From NCBI GenBank assembly GCA_038503065.1, contig JBCAMK010000002.1, forward strand, positions 2,728,001 through 2,792,000: a stretch of 64,000 nt of DNA, read 5' to 3'. This stretch comes from Paragyromitra xinjiangensis. Its lineage: Eukaryota > Ascomycota > Pezizomycetes > Pezizales > Discinaceae. The translations under genes were made by a program, and so were the position numbers. Below the pieces are notes generated by a model. That model was not told the DNA's origin and ran no database searches. It saw nothing but the letters and a program-made list of their open reading frames with translations. The first letter of the stretch is position 1, and every line of letters begins with the position of its first letter. Below are positions 45,780-58,333 of this stretch, piece after piece.

Positions 45780-48424
45780 TCACTCTTCTGTTTCCAAGAA
45801 CTCGCTTGACTTTGCTTTCTTCTCCGATGCCTCTTCGATCTCCCTATTCGCTATAACCTCTAATTCCTCACCACCTTCCTTGACCCTTACTCGTGCTACC
45901 TCATTACTTCGGATCTCACCGCGAATTAGCCTTATCGCGAGGGGATTCAGTAGTTTCTTATTGATGAGCCTATTTAGCGGCCTAGCACCATATCTGTAAT
46001 CGTATCCGTTCGTGCTCAGCCATTCCTTTGCCTCTGCATCCACGTCTAATTCGATACGCCGATCATCCAGTCTTGCCTGTAGCTCGTTCAATCGAATTTT
46101 GACAATATCCCTGATGGCTTCTCGGGAAAGCCGCTGGAAAATAATGAACTCGTCGATCCTGTTTAGAAATTCAGGAACATAGGCGTGTTGAACTACTTCT
46201 ATAACTTTCGCTTTTGTCTCCGGGGATATAGGACCATCTGGTGTTGCATCACTGATGAGGATATCTTGACCAAGGTTGGACGTCAAAACTATGATAGTTG
46301 AACGAAAGTCAACTTTGCGACCTTAAGCATCAGTCAAGAAGCCTTCATCGAGTACTTGAAGGAGTAGTGAAGAAATGTCTTTATGGGCCTTTGAAACTAT
46401 TAGTAGGTAGCTTTAACGAATGTGGCGGAGAAAAATGATTACCTTTTCAAATTCATCGAACAACAGAACAGCGTACGGCTTCCTCCTTACAGCTTCCGTT
46501 AACTGCCCAGCATCTTCATACCCAACGTACCCAGCTGGGCTCCCAATGAGCCTGCTAACCGTATGTTTTTCTTGAAATTCACTCATGTCGAACCGTATAA
46601 CAGCATTCTCAGTAGAAAAAAGGAACCCGGCCATCCTTTTACACAATTCTGTTTTACCCACGCCCGTAGGCCCCAAGAACATAAAACTAGCTGTCGGACG
46701 GTTATCGCTCGCCAGCCCCGCACGTTGAAGCCGCACAGCGTCGGCGACAGCTTTGAGAGCTTCATCTTGACCTTTAACGGATTTACGCAGAGCTTCCTCC
46801 ATATGAATCAACTTTTCAATGTCCCCAGACATGAGCTTCGTCGTAGGAATTCCCGTAGCCTTCGAGACAACACGAGAAATATCCTCCGAATCCACCGCAT
46901 CATGAATAAGTGACCCCTTAGAGGACCCATCACCATCCTTCGGTAGCTTTCCCTCCAGGTATGGAATCGTTGCATACTGCAATTCGCTTGCCTTTTCAAA
47001 ATTTCCTTCTCTCTGGTACCTCTCAAGGTCTGACCTTGCTCTTTCGAGTTCCTCTTTAGTTTTTTTAATATCCTCAAGCTCTGCCCGTTCTTTCTCCCAC
47101 ACTTGAATAAGCTGGGCAACCTTTTCTTGCTTTTCCCTCAACAAAAGTTCAAGCTTTTCTTTTCGTTCTTTAGAAACCACATCGTCTTCCTTTCGGAGTG
47201 ACTCTAATTCGATTCGAATAGTCAAGATCGCACGATCAAGTTCCTGGATCTCGTCTGGACGCGATTCTTGCTGAAGTCTGAGCGCAGACGCGGCTTCGTC
47301 AACAAGGTCAATAGCTTTGTCTGGTAGGAAACGATCGGTTATATATCTATTCGATAAAGTTGCAGCAGCCACCAGAGCATTATCGGTGATTCGGACGCCG
47401 TGGTGAACCTCATAACGATCTTTGATGCTATGAGTCAACCCTCAAATGTGAGCTAGGATCCATTCTCAGTCTTAGGTAGGTAGTAGCTTACCCTCGAAGA
47501 ATGCTGATAGTGTCCTGGACTGTCGGTTCATTAACTAGTATTGGCTGAAATCTCCTGGCTAGTGCTACATCCTTCTCAATCTGGCGATATTCGTTCAACG
47601 TTGTTGCACCACAACATTGAAGCTCACCACGACTTAATTGAGGTTTGAGAAGATTTGAAGCATCGACAGATCCTTCTGCTTTCCCCAGCCCCAAGAGGGT
47701 ATGGAGCTCATCAATGAAAAGGATAATATTTCCTTGAGCTTCCGAAACCTCTTTTAAAACACCCTAAAACCCTTTAGATATTCTTCATGATCTCTAAGTT
47801 TAGGAAATATATACCTTCAATCTCTCCTCGAAATCTCCTCTGAATTTTGCCCCGGCAATAAGCTGCCCTAAATCTAAGCTAATAACTCTCTTTTCTTTCA
47901 TACTTTCCGGTACATCCCCACGCACTATCCTTTGTGCAAGCCCTTCAAGTATCGCAGTCTTACCAGTACCAGCAGATCCTATGAGGACGGGGTTGTTTTT
48001 CGTTCGTCTAGAGAGAACTTGAATAGTCCGTCGAATCTCTTCATCACGACCAATAACAGGATCCAGTTTTCCATCCCTGGCACGGGCCGTCAAATCTGTT
48101 CCAAACTTTTCTAAAGCAGGCTCCTCTTCTAAAATTTGGGTTAGTAATCTATAAACTTGCTATACACTCTCTAAAAGGCCCGTAGTACCTACCACCACCA
48201 CCACCGAGATCCATTCTGCGTGTCCCACCCGGTGGAAAAGGTCTTCCCGGACCACCACCCCGTCCAGTGACATACCCTCTGATAACGACAATTGGTGCAA
48301 GCCTAAGCGTGGGGGCTGCAGTGGCTGTCAAGGGAATCCGCAATCTAGGCTGTGGACTGTTTCGAATAGTTGAGGTGAAAGTCGGACGAAGAATCCCAAT
48401 TACAGTTCGCGATCGTGAAAGCAT
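45780..48424 (-). CDS. HSP78: Mitochondrial Hsp78/ClpB-type disaggregase, interrupted by an in-frame TAA
   Basis: Five exons on the minus strand: 48424..48193, 48128..47815, 47763..47492, 47427..46443 and 46388..45780; splice phases all agree. The N-terminus ([15 protein letters not shown]..., Arg/Ser/Thr-rich, no acids) is a mitochondrial presequence. There is no ClpB N-domain, as expected for Hsp78. NBD1 has Walker A GSAGTGKT (about 127-134) and Walker B ILFIDE (about 196-201). A coiled-coil middle domain follows, then NBD2 with GPTGVGKT (about 525-532) and LLFDE (about 594-598). In exon 5, codon 623 (46323..46325) is TAA where the family has Gln (LTDA-Q-GRKVDF). The frame then stays open and conserved to 45780 ([25 protein letters not shown]). 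Uninterrupted length would be about 803 codons, matching yeast Hsp78. The family refolds matrix proteins with Hsp70. As read, the product loses the end of NBD2. Confidence 0.9.
46323..46325 (-). other. Premature stop codon in HSP78
   Basis: On the minus strand the codons read gat gct taa ggt cgc. The family has DAQGRK here, so CAA to TAA explains it: a single C-to-T change in a CpA context. No alternative splice removes it, because the nearest GT..AG pair would make a 34-nt intron, break the frame and delete the conserved LDEGFLTDA block. Confidence 0.85.
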
Positions 48425-49615
48425 CTTGAAATTAGGGTCTCTGTATATTCCCCTTGAGAAGGTGGGATCGGTACACCTCGAGAAGCTGGCATCTGTGTGA
48501 AGTACTTATAAAAGTTTCATGGAGAATTCTAGGTTCTTCTAGAAAACTCTGTCATTATCACAATCGCGTGATGCTCATCATTGGAAATACTACATCTGGC
48601 CTAGCCGACCTTGGCGTCATGTGGTATGAAGCATCTTGAATACCTTATAACGCTGTACCTATCACCTCAAATGACATCGCTCCTATTGATGGGCCGCTGA
48701 GAGCCAGACAGAAACCATGCGATACAGCTTTTATACCCGGGTACATGCATATATCAATTGCAGGCGAGGCACCCGAATTTGCAGCTCAATACGCTTATTA
48801 TACAACCTGCAGGCTATTCAATAAGTAAATCTCCTACAGAAAAAGCCGAAGGATTTGGTATGCAAAGAAGTCGCGAGCTCCCTTACTACAAGCAAGTTAG
48901 TAAATAACTTTGGGGTCACATTATTCGATACTTGTAATCACTCGCTAGTTCCACATCTCGAACCCTGATAATAGCATGTTCCGCAATAGCTCTACCTAGA
49001 TAATGTAAATCAAATAATGGACGAGAAATCATAAAAGGCGTGAAGCCCTCCTCGGTATACAAGAGTACGGGGGGTAAAGCTGGAACGACCAAGATGTTCA
49101 GTTATAACGATTAAGCTACAAAAAACAGTTTTTCAGTACCCTTGTCATTCCAACTTCACTCCCCAAGGGGTTAGGCCCGAAGCTGGAGGAGCCTGAAGCC
49201 GAGAACGTATTTGTGTTTGGATGTAAAGTTGATACAAATCACCCAGCAAATGTAGTGGAATAGCAGCCTGTCATTCCATCCCCACGTCAAGACCTATAAA
49301 TGTATCGCCAAGAAAACGACTAGTGTGTGGGTTAAGCAATAGCGATTGAGGGGTTTTCTGTCTGGCATAATGTCGCTGTGCCATGAACAATTTTTCGACT
49401 TTGGATCATTCACATCGGTTACAAATCCTTATGATAACAATCTAGATCGACAAACAAAGCGTTATCTAAAGTATAAAAATAGTGAAGGGTTATCCCGGAA
49501 ATCTCATAACGCTGCCCACTCCTGGCAGAGAGGACACATAACGGAAGGATTAGGGAACAGACTATTAGAAGCCCATTCAGCTTCCAGAGGCTAGCTAGCA
49601 AAATTGAATCCGATC
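48425..49615. other. Divergent intergenic region, HSP78 (-) and Zn2Cys6 gene (+)
   Basis: Apart from the candidate heat-shock element, I see no gene or RNA. The short frames are unsupported. Confidence 0.5.
48537..48544. promoter_or_regulatory. Candidate heat-shock element upstream of HSP78
   Basis: TTCTAGAA, an inverted TTCnnGAA unit, lies 113 bp upstream of the start codon. A near-copy (ttctaggttc) lies directly beside it at 48527-48536. Heat-shock factor binds alternating nGAAn units, and HSP78 is a heat-shock gene in yeast. Only two perfect units are present, so this is a candidate. Confidence 0.4.
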
Positions 49616-50850
49616 ATGGAACACCAACTAAAGAAACATTCTGCCTGTGACGAATGCCGTATGTTCGCGTTCCCTAGCCCTCATCACTGAACGCAAAGAT
49701 AAAAATTTTGGCTCGCTAACTGAAAAAAAAACACATAGGTGCGCGAAAGCTCAAATGTTCCGGTTGCCCGTCTGGCTGCCAACGCTGCTGTCGAGACAAA
49801 ACAACGTGTGTGTACTCTACTCAGAAGCCCATGGGGCGGCCTCGGAAACGGCGTAGAGATGCAGATCCTACAGACGAGGATGAGATCCGACATCCGCCCA
49901 ACATACCGGCGGAACCCTCGACCGCGAACGTAGCGCACCCCTTTATCAACCATATTGTCACGCAGCAGGATAGTGCTGAGATAGGGTTATTCATGAGCGA
50001 ATTCGAATGGTTGAACAAGTAAGTATCCCTTAATGGTAAATTTAGACTATAATAACAAAATCTCCGATGCCTTCGTAGTGAGCACTTCGACTCAACCAAC
50101 GGGATCGCGAACGTATCAAATCTTGACGGACTTCCTCCATCACTCGAAACTATAACAGGAAATTACTCCCAGATACCTCTGCCACGTCGAGCCTCAGTCG
50201 TAACTCGCCGCACGGAATTCGAGGCATTCCCCCCCCTCAGCCTTCAAGTAAAGGACACACCATTAGAATACACCACCAATGGGGTGGCAACTTGCTTTCC
50301 AGGACTGGGCAGTCAGGCTCCATTGCCAGTATCATGTTCTTGCCTATCTTCTTTCTTCGCGACGATTTCAACCCTCCGTATCCCACCGCCTACACATTCA
50401 GTTTCCCTATCGTTTGTCCTTCGGACCTCAAATGCAGCGTTACAAGCCGCCCAGAATTCTTTTACCTGCGAATTGTGTCATGCAAATGTCCAATCAACCT
50501 ATATCACAAATATGCTTTTGGGCATTCAGTTACCGCTTCTCTGTCAGTTTTTCTACAGAGTACTGTCATCCATAAATGCAACTACCGACCCACAGCCCGT
50601 TGTCATGAGTGACGGGCAGGAGATGCAGCTAGATGTCGAGCCTTGGCAAGTACTGGCAAGGACCACAATAAGAAAAGAAGCACTGAAGGTTTTGGATCTG
50701 GTGGCAGAACTGGAGAGAATGACCGCACTTTATCATGGGGTACCGGTGGCGAAAGTTGGAAACCTCGCTGATCAGTCAGGCAACGAACCTCTTTGCATAC
50801 GGGTTCTAAAAATCATCAAGACCGTCGCAGAGTATATTACAGTTCGTTAG
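49616..50850 (+). CDS. Zn(II)2Cys6 transcription factor with AT-hook-like motif, 364 aa
   Basis: Three exons: 49616..49658, 49739..50018 and 50079..50850; phases agree and give 364 aa. Exon 1 encodes only 14 residues and one base, ending inside the zinc cluster. After splicing the cluster reads ACDECRARKLKC then C28, C31 and C38 (C11, C14, C21, C28, C31, C38). Two extra cysteines (C24, C32) lie inside the loops. Directly after it is KPMGRPRKRRR, an AT-hook-like basic motif. This cluster plus QKPMGRPRKRRR pairing recurs in a conserved group of Pezizomycotina regulators. The C-terminal part has Cys/His positions (CELCH) and helices (AELERMTALYHGV) but no classical fungal_trans domain, in line with the short length. 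Targets unknown. Confidence 0.85.
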
Positions 50851-52939
50851 GAGCAAAAGGGAAAACAAAGAAGGCGAAATATGATCTATATTTGAAAAGA
50901 AAATTTTTTTAAGTATTAGGCGATCCCATGATGGAATTTAGTTCTTTAGATCACTTTTTTTCGACAGCAGGGACAAAACTCCCGATTTCCAAAAAGAAAT
51001 AACGTCACCTCAGGCGGAACGACAGTAGGATCAGTAATCTTAGTGTCATTTCTAGCGGCGAGAAACACGACCCAAAAACACTGTTGCAGATTCACCTTTA
51101 CGGGGAGATATTCAACATCTATTTGGTTCCAGATTACGCGGTTGATTATGTAGATTTTTTTCCCCTCGATCTTTCCTTGGGTCCAGAGGTAGACATGGAT
51201 AGTAATTCAAGTGAAACCTTATTGTGGAATAGTCTTATCTCCTTTGCTGGGCTATCAGGAAGAGGTCCGTACAGATGTGAAACCAAGTGGCGGGAGGTGG
51301 AATCGTAGGCAAAGCAGTAGCCTAGGGCTTTCAGATACTAGCCAAGAAACGCATCCTTAATGTCGGATTGATGGCTATAGTGGTTGATATTGTATTAGGT
51401 AAAAAGGAATCACATCCACATCTTAAGAGCAACAGAAAGAAAAAAATCTTAATACAGGTTGAGCTTAGGTGATTATCCGCATGTGCTCTTCCACGATGCT
51501 CTCTACAAAGGCGAACCGACACCCCTAAAGGCTTAACGTCCGGACGCATAAGTTTGAAGGTAGAGTAAGAAAGTATGTTTGTGGCTAGCACTCATACTCT
51601 ACATGACCCGTCTTAATTAATCTTGGCATAAAAAATCAGTTCGTAGCTTCAATTTCCACTCACATAACTACGGCACATACGCACCCGCACTAAAATCTCG
51701 GGAATTATATTTACAAAGTTTTGTCTTCGTCTATATCTGGCGTACAAGCAGCACTACGCTTAAGTATTTGCGGATCTAGAAAAAAACTCTTGTCATAATT
51801 GGATCCGTTGCTTATAAGGAGTCACAATCATGTTGTAGCAGGTGGGAGCTCTTTTAACATGTGTTAAGTCAATTAGCTGAGATCTCAAAGCCTCCTATAT
51901 ATATATAATCTATCATAATTCCATCTAAACAGGGTATTTTTCTAGAGAACCTAAACCTAGAAGTATGATCGGGTACAACTATAATGGTTTTACAGTATTA
52001 AAATAGGATGCGTATAGAACACATTGCTTGCCATATGACGCGCGTAGCAATATTCCCATATATACCAGTGCATACATGTAGTTTCCGCATTGACTTATGA
52101 TCGGAGGTTCAACCCTCCATGGCGATAATTTCCCTATTGTGAGTAGTATTCAAAAATTGGAATAAATACATGTATACAACTTTCTAATCACACACACACA
52201 TTCGTCAAGTAGAAAACACAGGTTTGCTGCATCAATGACATATGTTTGGTGTGAGCATTCCACTAACGTTATAACAGTGTAGTACTTGATGTATTACCTT
52301 ATCAGATTTTTAATGTCCAGTACTCAGTTTAGTTATATAACTACCATAGAGCTATCTTACACAGTTCCTATGTTTTTACTATTTACGCAATGCCCTCATA
52401 CCATAGTATTCTTTCTAAGCATGTAATAAAACTTGTGCCAGCAATCTAGATAATCCAAAGCTGACAGAAGCTGAATGAAAAAAAATCCCAAAGCGTTAAC
52501 AATACCTACCAGTGATAAGAATTTACAGTTTCAATTTCTTCATCTCTATTCAGGTGCTTAAGCTTGCGCTTTCCACGATAACGTAGCAAATTAGCAAACC
52601 CACACCAAGCTACACGGTTGTACTAGTCAAGGGTACTATTATCGGTCCTACACTAGGCTAGTTTGCAAAAATATCTCTATTAGTAGTAGTAGTACTCTCA
52701 AAACCCCAAGAATTCGCGAAAACATGGGGAAAAATCAAGGGGATAATAAACATCAGAGTCCCACAGTCTGGTTTGAGGTGGGTTAACCATCGGGTGTAAT
52801 AGCTTTAGCCTAACACCAAGTGAAAGCTAGAGAAATTAATGAAAACAACAGAATATTGGAAGAATTCTCCTAATATCTAGAGGGTATGGGAATTTGATCT
52901 TGCTAGCTTTGGTTTTGGGCTTTTGGGGGATTCGCTGCG

Positions 52940-52974
52940 GCCCCAATTAGCCAACCAGGTTAGCTAATTGGGGC
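52940..52974. repeat. Near-perfect 17-bp-arm palindrome at the edge of a GC-rich island
   Basis: The arms 52940..52956 (gccccaattagccaacc) and 52958..52974 pair at 16 of 17 positions around a single base; the one difference is a transition. Downstream to about 53130, copies of agtccgtcc, gacggacta and gtccggtcc alternate in both orientations. The island stands out from the AT-rich flanks. Confidence 0.7.
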
Positions 52975-54467
52975 AGTCCGTCCGGTTCTGACCCTAGGAC
53001 TGAACGGACTACAGCTTGTGGCCCGTCCTAGCCAGAGCTCCTAGACGGACTACATACCATAGTCCGGTCCGGTCCTAGCCTTCTATAGTCCGTCCGTGGG
53101 GCCCTACCGTCCGCCCCGGACCGTTGCGAACACTGCCCGGCCACCTGCGTTCGTCATACACATGCAACAAAACAGTTATGGCGTGAACATCATACACCTG
53201 GAGGATCTGACCATACATATGATCCTATGAGTTCAGATTTTGGTATTTGGAAAGTATAGCCAGAGGAATGAAACTAGTCGAGTGGTACTTCTAGCGACGC
53301 ACGAAATGTTACTATGATCAATAAATGGAAATACTCTCTTTACAATAATATCTATAAGCGAATTGGACCTGACCGCTCACCTATTCGAATTCATTAGTCA
53401 TGCCATGCTAGTGATAGATTAAACGACTAACTTCTGGGGGTGGTTTAGATAATTTTGAACTATTAACTCTATAGCACATGTACATACATAAAGGCACCGC
53501 TGTAGCCAATCGTTGTCTCACATCAGACCCAATCGGGTTTGGCGTGGTTGATCCACCTCGCATCAACCACACCTCCCCTCCTAACAACTTTAGGCTGCTA
53601 CAATGTCGATTGTCTAGTGCTCATCAAAATCATTATTCAGAAGGCAAACGATGAGATTTTATATTGTGGCTCCTTCGAAATATTTGTAGCTTTATTCTCA
53701 AAAAGGCCAAGCTCTTATAATCCAGTATTCATTTTTCTGGTTTTAGTTTCCTTCCAACAGACCGGGTTATGTTTTAAGAAGAAAAAAATCCTACAACGCC
53801 AAATACATCATTGGGTCCAGCTTGAACGCTAAACCACTGATTATACTAGAAATCAGAAGCCAGAAATATATTGAATACGAATAACAACCCTGACGATGAC
53901 TTTCTTCCGTACTACCGATCTCCAGTGTGGTTTCCATTCACAAAAATCTTGCTAACTTTCGTCTAAATGTCTATCTAGCTTCTTTAATGAATGTATTAAT
54001 TCGTTCGTCGTCACTGGATACATAAACTTATCTCTCAAGTAGAGCGGCCGAAATAATTTGTACCCTGACACCCAAGTACTAGCAACTATATCACTCGTTT
54101 TTTACCTCCCTTGGCCATGGCGTTGAAGAATTGAGATCACTATTCGCAATCGAAAACTTTTTTAAAAGAGGGGGGGGATTCGGGATAGATCTCCTACTCA
54201 ACAAGAAGACTTCAAAGAATCTACTAGCAGTTGTCATTATATATTTGTCAATACTGTAGTTTGTATAAGCAACGATTCAGTAGAGAAGCTTAAGGGGACC
54301 TTAAGGATTAGAACCAATATATTATATCAGAACCTAGAAAGTCTTTTGTTTATATAAAACCTCAGATACCTACCTGCCTGTAGGCGTATCCCATGGACTA
54401 TAGCGATGCGGTTTCGCCGGGGGTGGTGTGGGTTTTGATTCTTACCAATACTACAGCTAAAGACTTA

Positions 54468-54870
54468 TTGTGTATGAACAATGGAGCCCTAAATTGAAAG
54501 CCCACTAATCCTGGGGGAAAAAACATCGATGCTTTTTTGATTGTGGTCACACTCTTGAAATTGCTGGGGTCCCTTTTCAGGTGACATAGATGGAAAAAAT
54601 GTGTGGTTAAAAGTTGAGGTGTATAGTTGCAACTGAACTACAGCTCTGGCGGTCTGTGTGCAAGTCTTCCCAAGGTCTCCCCACAGCCTTCCATGACTCT
54701 AGGAAAGGTTAATCGCACTCATAAGATGTGAGTCTAGATTAGTAAGTTGAGAGATATCTCCTAGTACCCCCTTCGATTTTTTCCCTTTAGAATTAGTGGA
54801 CTCCTAATTTGGAGCCCCATTTGGTTTCTAACCCAAAGACACACAAACTTTTGTCCATACACAATGATGC
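54468..54870. repeat. Decayed inverted repeat pair
   Basis: Left 54468..54526 and right 54776..54870 are inverted copies with one length difference of about 35 bp. Matching blocks are attgtgtatgRacaa (one mismatch) and a 42-bp block starting tggRgcYcYaaatt, where the substitutions are transitions. There is no coding frame inside. Confidence 0.6.
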
Positions 54871-55430
54871 TCCTCTCAATTGCGGGTAAGAATAAGGGCA
54901 GGGAAAGAGGAGGGAGTTTCTGTCTGTTCTTTTGGCACTACAGGTTGTATTTGACCAGCGCGAGCGGCAATTTCTACTGAAAGTAACATAGCTATAGACC
55001 TTGCTATTTGGTAGGGTGCGTTTTACTTATTATTCGATCTATCTCGAGGATTCTTGTTTGTCTGTATGGCTGCGGTGACACATACATGACTTACCAAGAC
55101 AGAAAATTCCAGCATTACTACAGAACGGGATTTACGTATACTGATTGCATGTATGTACGTGTGCATCATCTCGCCTACTCTTTAGAGGGTGAAATTCTGG
55201 AGCTATTTCTCAGTAAGTCTCCAATAGGTCGGCGAAAATAAACTCCAGCTATTTCTTGCAATGTGTACCCTACTTATACAGCGATATCAAACGCGCAGCA
55301 CACAAAAATCACGTCCATCTCTAGAATTACATTAAATCAATCTCATATCACCGGTGACAATCAACATCCCCTTCTTCGCTCAGTATTCAAGCCTAGTGAT
55401 ATACTTAACAAAGTAAAAGCGCTAAGGAGG

Positions 55431-58333
55431 TTACTCGGAATCCTCTAGCAGGAGCTTGAAGCTAAATGGCTCAAACGGAACGCCGTCACCGATAAAAAAT
55501 TTACTCTGTTTAGGCACATCAGTAACTATTCCTGTTACTAAAAAAATTACGCCGCGGGGGGGAGCTTACCATCGCCTCAACCCAATGTAATCTTAAACTA
55601 TGCAACATAGCACTTGTCCCCTCCATAATTACCAATACTACAATCGTGCAAGTGAACCAGAATCCAAAGAGGATGACTATCATAATGACTCCAACGGTAC
55701 CAGAGAATCCGAATGCAAGAGCTAACGTCATCGACCATAAAACAATTGAGAGCTGGGCATGCGCAAGAGAAAGAGCCCAAAGTCGGAGGTAGGAAGCAGT
55801 ATGCGAAATGCAATTTAGACAGAATTCTTAAGTAATGAAATCAGTTTACTGTCATAGGAAAAGGTAGTGTAAAGGGCTGAGACTTACCGATGGTATGAAT
55901 AACCTGGTGAATCACCACCTCACTAAATTCAAATTCTTCTTCTTCTTTCATCTCCTCGGCAATAAGCACATGTCCAGATCCGTCACTGTCCACACTATCG
56001 CGTCTTCGCTCGTTTTCATCTTCATCATCACCATCTAACGCACTAACCCTCGAGACCTCTCCCAATCCTTGGTATCCAGCTGCTCGGTGCTTGTTGTGTT
56101 CCCATCTCAAGTACAAAGGTTTGAGCATTAACATCCATGGAACACAGATCAGCGCGATTAAGAGCAGTATAGTCTGAACTACAGCTTGCCCAGGGTATAA
56201 CTGTTCCGGAACATTTCCCGGGGAAAGGAACATGTAGATGAGCATGTTTAACAAACTCGGCGGCTGTTGTTCCCGAGCAGGCCAATCAACAGTCCATTTG
56301 TAGATGATGCACATGACCAAGTAGCCAAAAATCGACTGGAAGAAGATCATGCCAGGAATGAAATTTCCCCAGGTATCGATTCTTGATTTGAAGTAGCGAT
56401 GGTTGTATTGCGACAAACAAAGTGAATAAGTCATCTATGTCGAAAAGGAACAATCCTTAGTAAGAGAACAATGTACTTAAATGGATAGGTTGACTTACAT
56501 GTGCCCATCCCAAGATAATACTGAGTTTCATCTTGAGACTGTTTGTAAATAATAAACTGTTTTCTGCTCCGTGCCATTGCCAATCCAGGCCAAATGGATA
56601 AGCATACCCCGGCTTTTTTATTGCCTCAATGCTCTCTCGAAGCTTGAATCCGTCAGGATACTCCCAAGCGCTTTCAAACAAGGTAATAGGTTTAGAGAAG
56701 ATATCATTGTAGATCAGGCCAGTGTAGATTGAGAAAACACCCATTAACAACATGATATACCTTCCAAAGAAGGCCATGTCAAAGAGCTCGAAGATTTTCT
56801 TATTCTGTAGCGACTTCTCTTTCCAAATCATGGCAGTAGCAGCAAGAGCCAAGATAATACCATGCCCGATATCACCAAACATAACGGCAAACAGAAATGG
56901 GAAAGTGACTATAGTTGCCAACCCTGGATTGACTTCACGGTATTTCGCAACACCATAAGCATCGACAATGGTCTGAAATGCTGAAGTAAATTTATTGGTC
57001 TTGTGAAAGGTTGGTGGCGTCTTTGTCGTTTTGAGTTCGTTCAGAATGCTCGGGACTTGTAATCCAGCACGATCGGTAACATCTCTCAGACGTTTTTGGA
57101 TCAAAGGCAGCACGTTCGTTGGCAACCAGCCCTCTGCAATCAGGCACTTCCTTGCAGAGTCGTATATAAAAAGGTTCAATGTCTGATAAATAGCCTTCTC
57201 CTTCTTGATGACTACCATCCAACTGGCCAAACTCTGTGCAATCATCCTCAATTCCGCATTCAAGGTATTCTTGGTGTTTTGCAAAACTGATTGAAGATCA
57301 TTGATACGGTTGTTAACTTCGTGAAGCTGATCGCGACGAAGATTACTGTCTTCATCGACGGAGTAAAGGTCGGCACCAAGAGACTCAGAGATCTTGCGAA
57401 TCTTGGATAGAATCTCTTTGCCATGGGCAAAAATGACAAAAACATTTTTGTCAACATTCTCGTTAGTGGTAGGATCTGTAATCGGCTCATCGATTTCCGA
57501 TTGGTTCATGTAAAGATTACCCCTCAGCGTTCTCCATAAGATCCTCTCGAAAGCCGAAATTCGATCACGCCTAATAACGCCAGCGACAAAACCGATATTC
57601 ATTGTCTGAAAGCTCATCTCCCCTTGGTTACCATACTGAACGGGGGTTGATTGCTCGACATCTTCAAGTAGAGGAGCGGTGGGCTCATCCGTAGAGCCAC
57701 GACGAATTTCATCCGCCTGGCCGTGGGCACGATCAAAAAACCCACCGGCTTCCCTCAGTACCCATCTATACTCAATGAGTTCAACCCATCTTTTCTGGAG
57801 CGTTTCGTAAGAGCCATTCAGTTGGCTGACCCTCGCTTCCAAGGCTTCCGCACGTTCGGCAAGAAAGTCGATTTCAGAAGAGCTCGGAGCAGCAGTGAGA
57901 GTTGCATTGTCCTGGACTGGGCGAACGGGTACAGAGTTCTTTTCCATCTGAGCAGCGAAGTAACCTATAGCATCGTTAACTCACTGCGGCGGTTCACAAG
58001 GTAGTCAGAAAGGCGCACGGAGTTGGCGTTCCACATTATCCAATCGACGAATCTCTTTAGTAAACGTGCGTTGAAAGGCTGAAGTCTCTGCATTCAACTA
58101 TCTCAAGGCAATCAGTATTTTCTCGAGGTTGTGTAATGACCGTGTTTTCCCTATGCATACGATAATCCCCTCTCCTGCAACTGCCAGCCATGAGTGGAGA
58201 CACTTACGTCGCGAAACTGGAGCAATCCCACTTCTCCTAGTTCACTAACCGTCTCCCTCCCGATTTCTGTCGCTACATACAATTGTACGAGGGACATTTC
58301 CGACGAGCGGAACAGGGTGTCCTGACCACCCAT
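55431..58333 (-). CDS. VPH1: V-type proton ATPase subunit a (Vph1/Stv1), 849 aa
   Basis: Six exons on the minus strand: 58333..58208, 58097..58019, 57964..56499, 56434..55888, 55826..55570 and 55505..55431; phases agree. The start [20 protein letters not shown] matches the conserved N-terminus; an upstream non-ATG extension was not used. The N-terminal half is cytosolic with coiled coils ([20 protein letters not shown]). The C-terminal half has the multi-pass membrane domain with [48 protein letters not shown], and the proton-path arginine in [15 protein letters not shown] (about Arg754). The end is [19 protein letters not shown]. The length agrees with fungal Vph1 (about 840-860). The subunit forms half of the V0 proton channel in the vacuole membrane. 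It is divergent from RPT3, with 413 bp between start codons. Intact. Confidence 0.96.

Larger units (their letters stand above)
50851..55430. other. 4.6-kb gene desert with decayed repeats
   Basis: No supported gene. The sequence is AT-rich with stops in all frames and many short homopolymers. The exceptions are a GC-rich palindromic island (about 52936-53160) and a decayed inverted repeat pair (54468-54870). Frames such as 51084..51308, 53539..53832 and 55008..55241 have no family resemblance. The likely content is degraded transposon sequence. Confidence 0.55.

Noticed and set aside
46323..46357. Explaining the HSP78 stop by an extra 34-nt intron
   Set aside because: Too short for a spliceosomal intron, shifts the frame and would delete the conserved LDEGFLTDA block.
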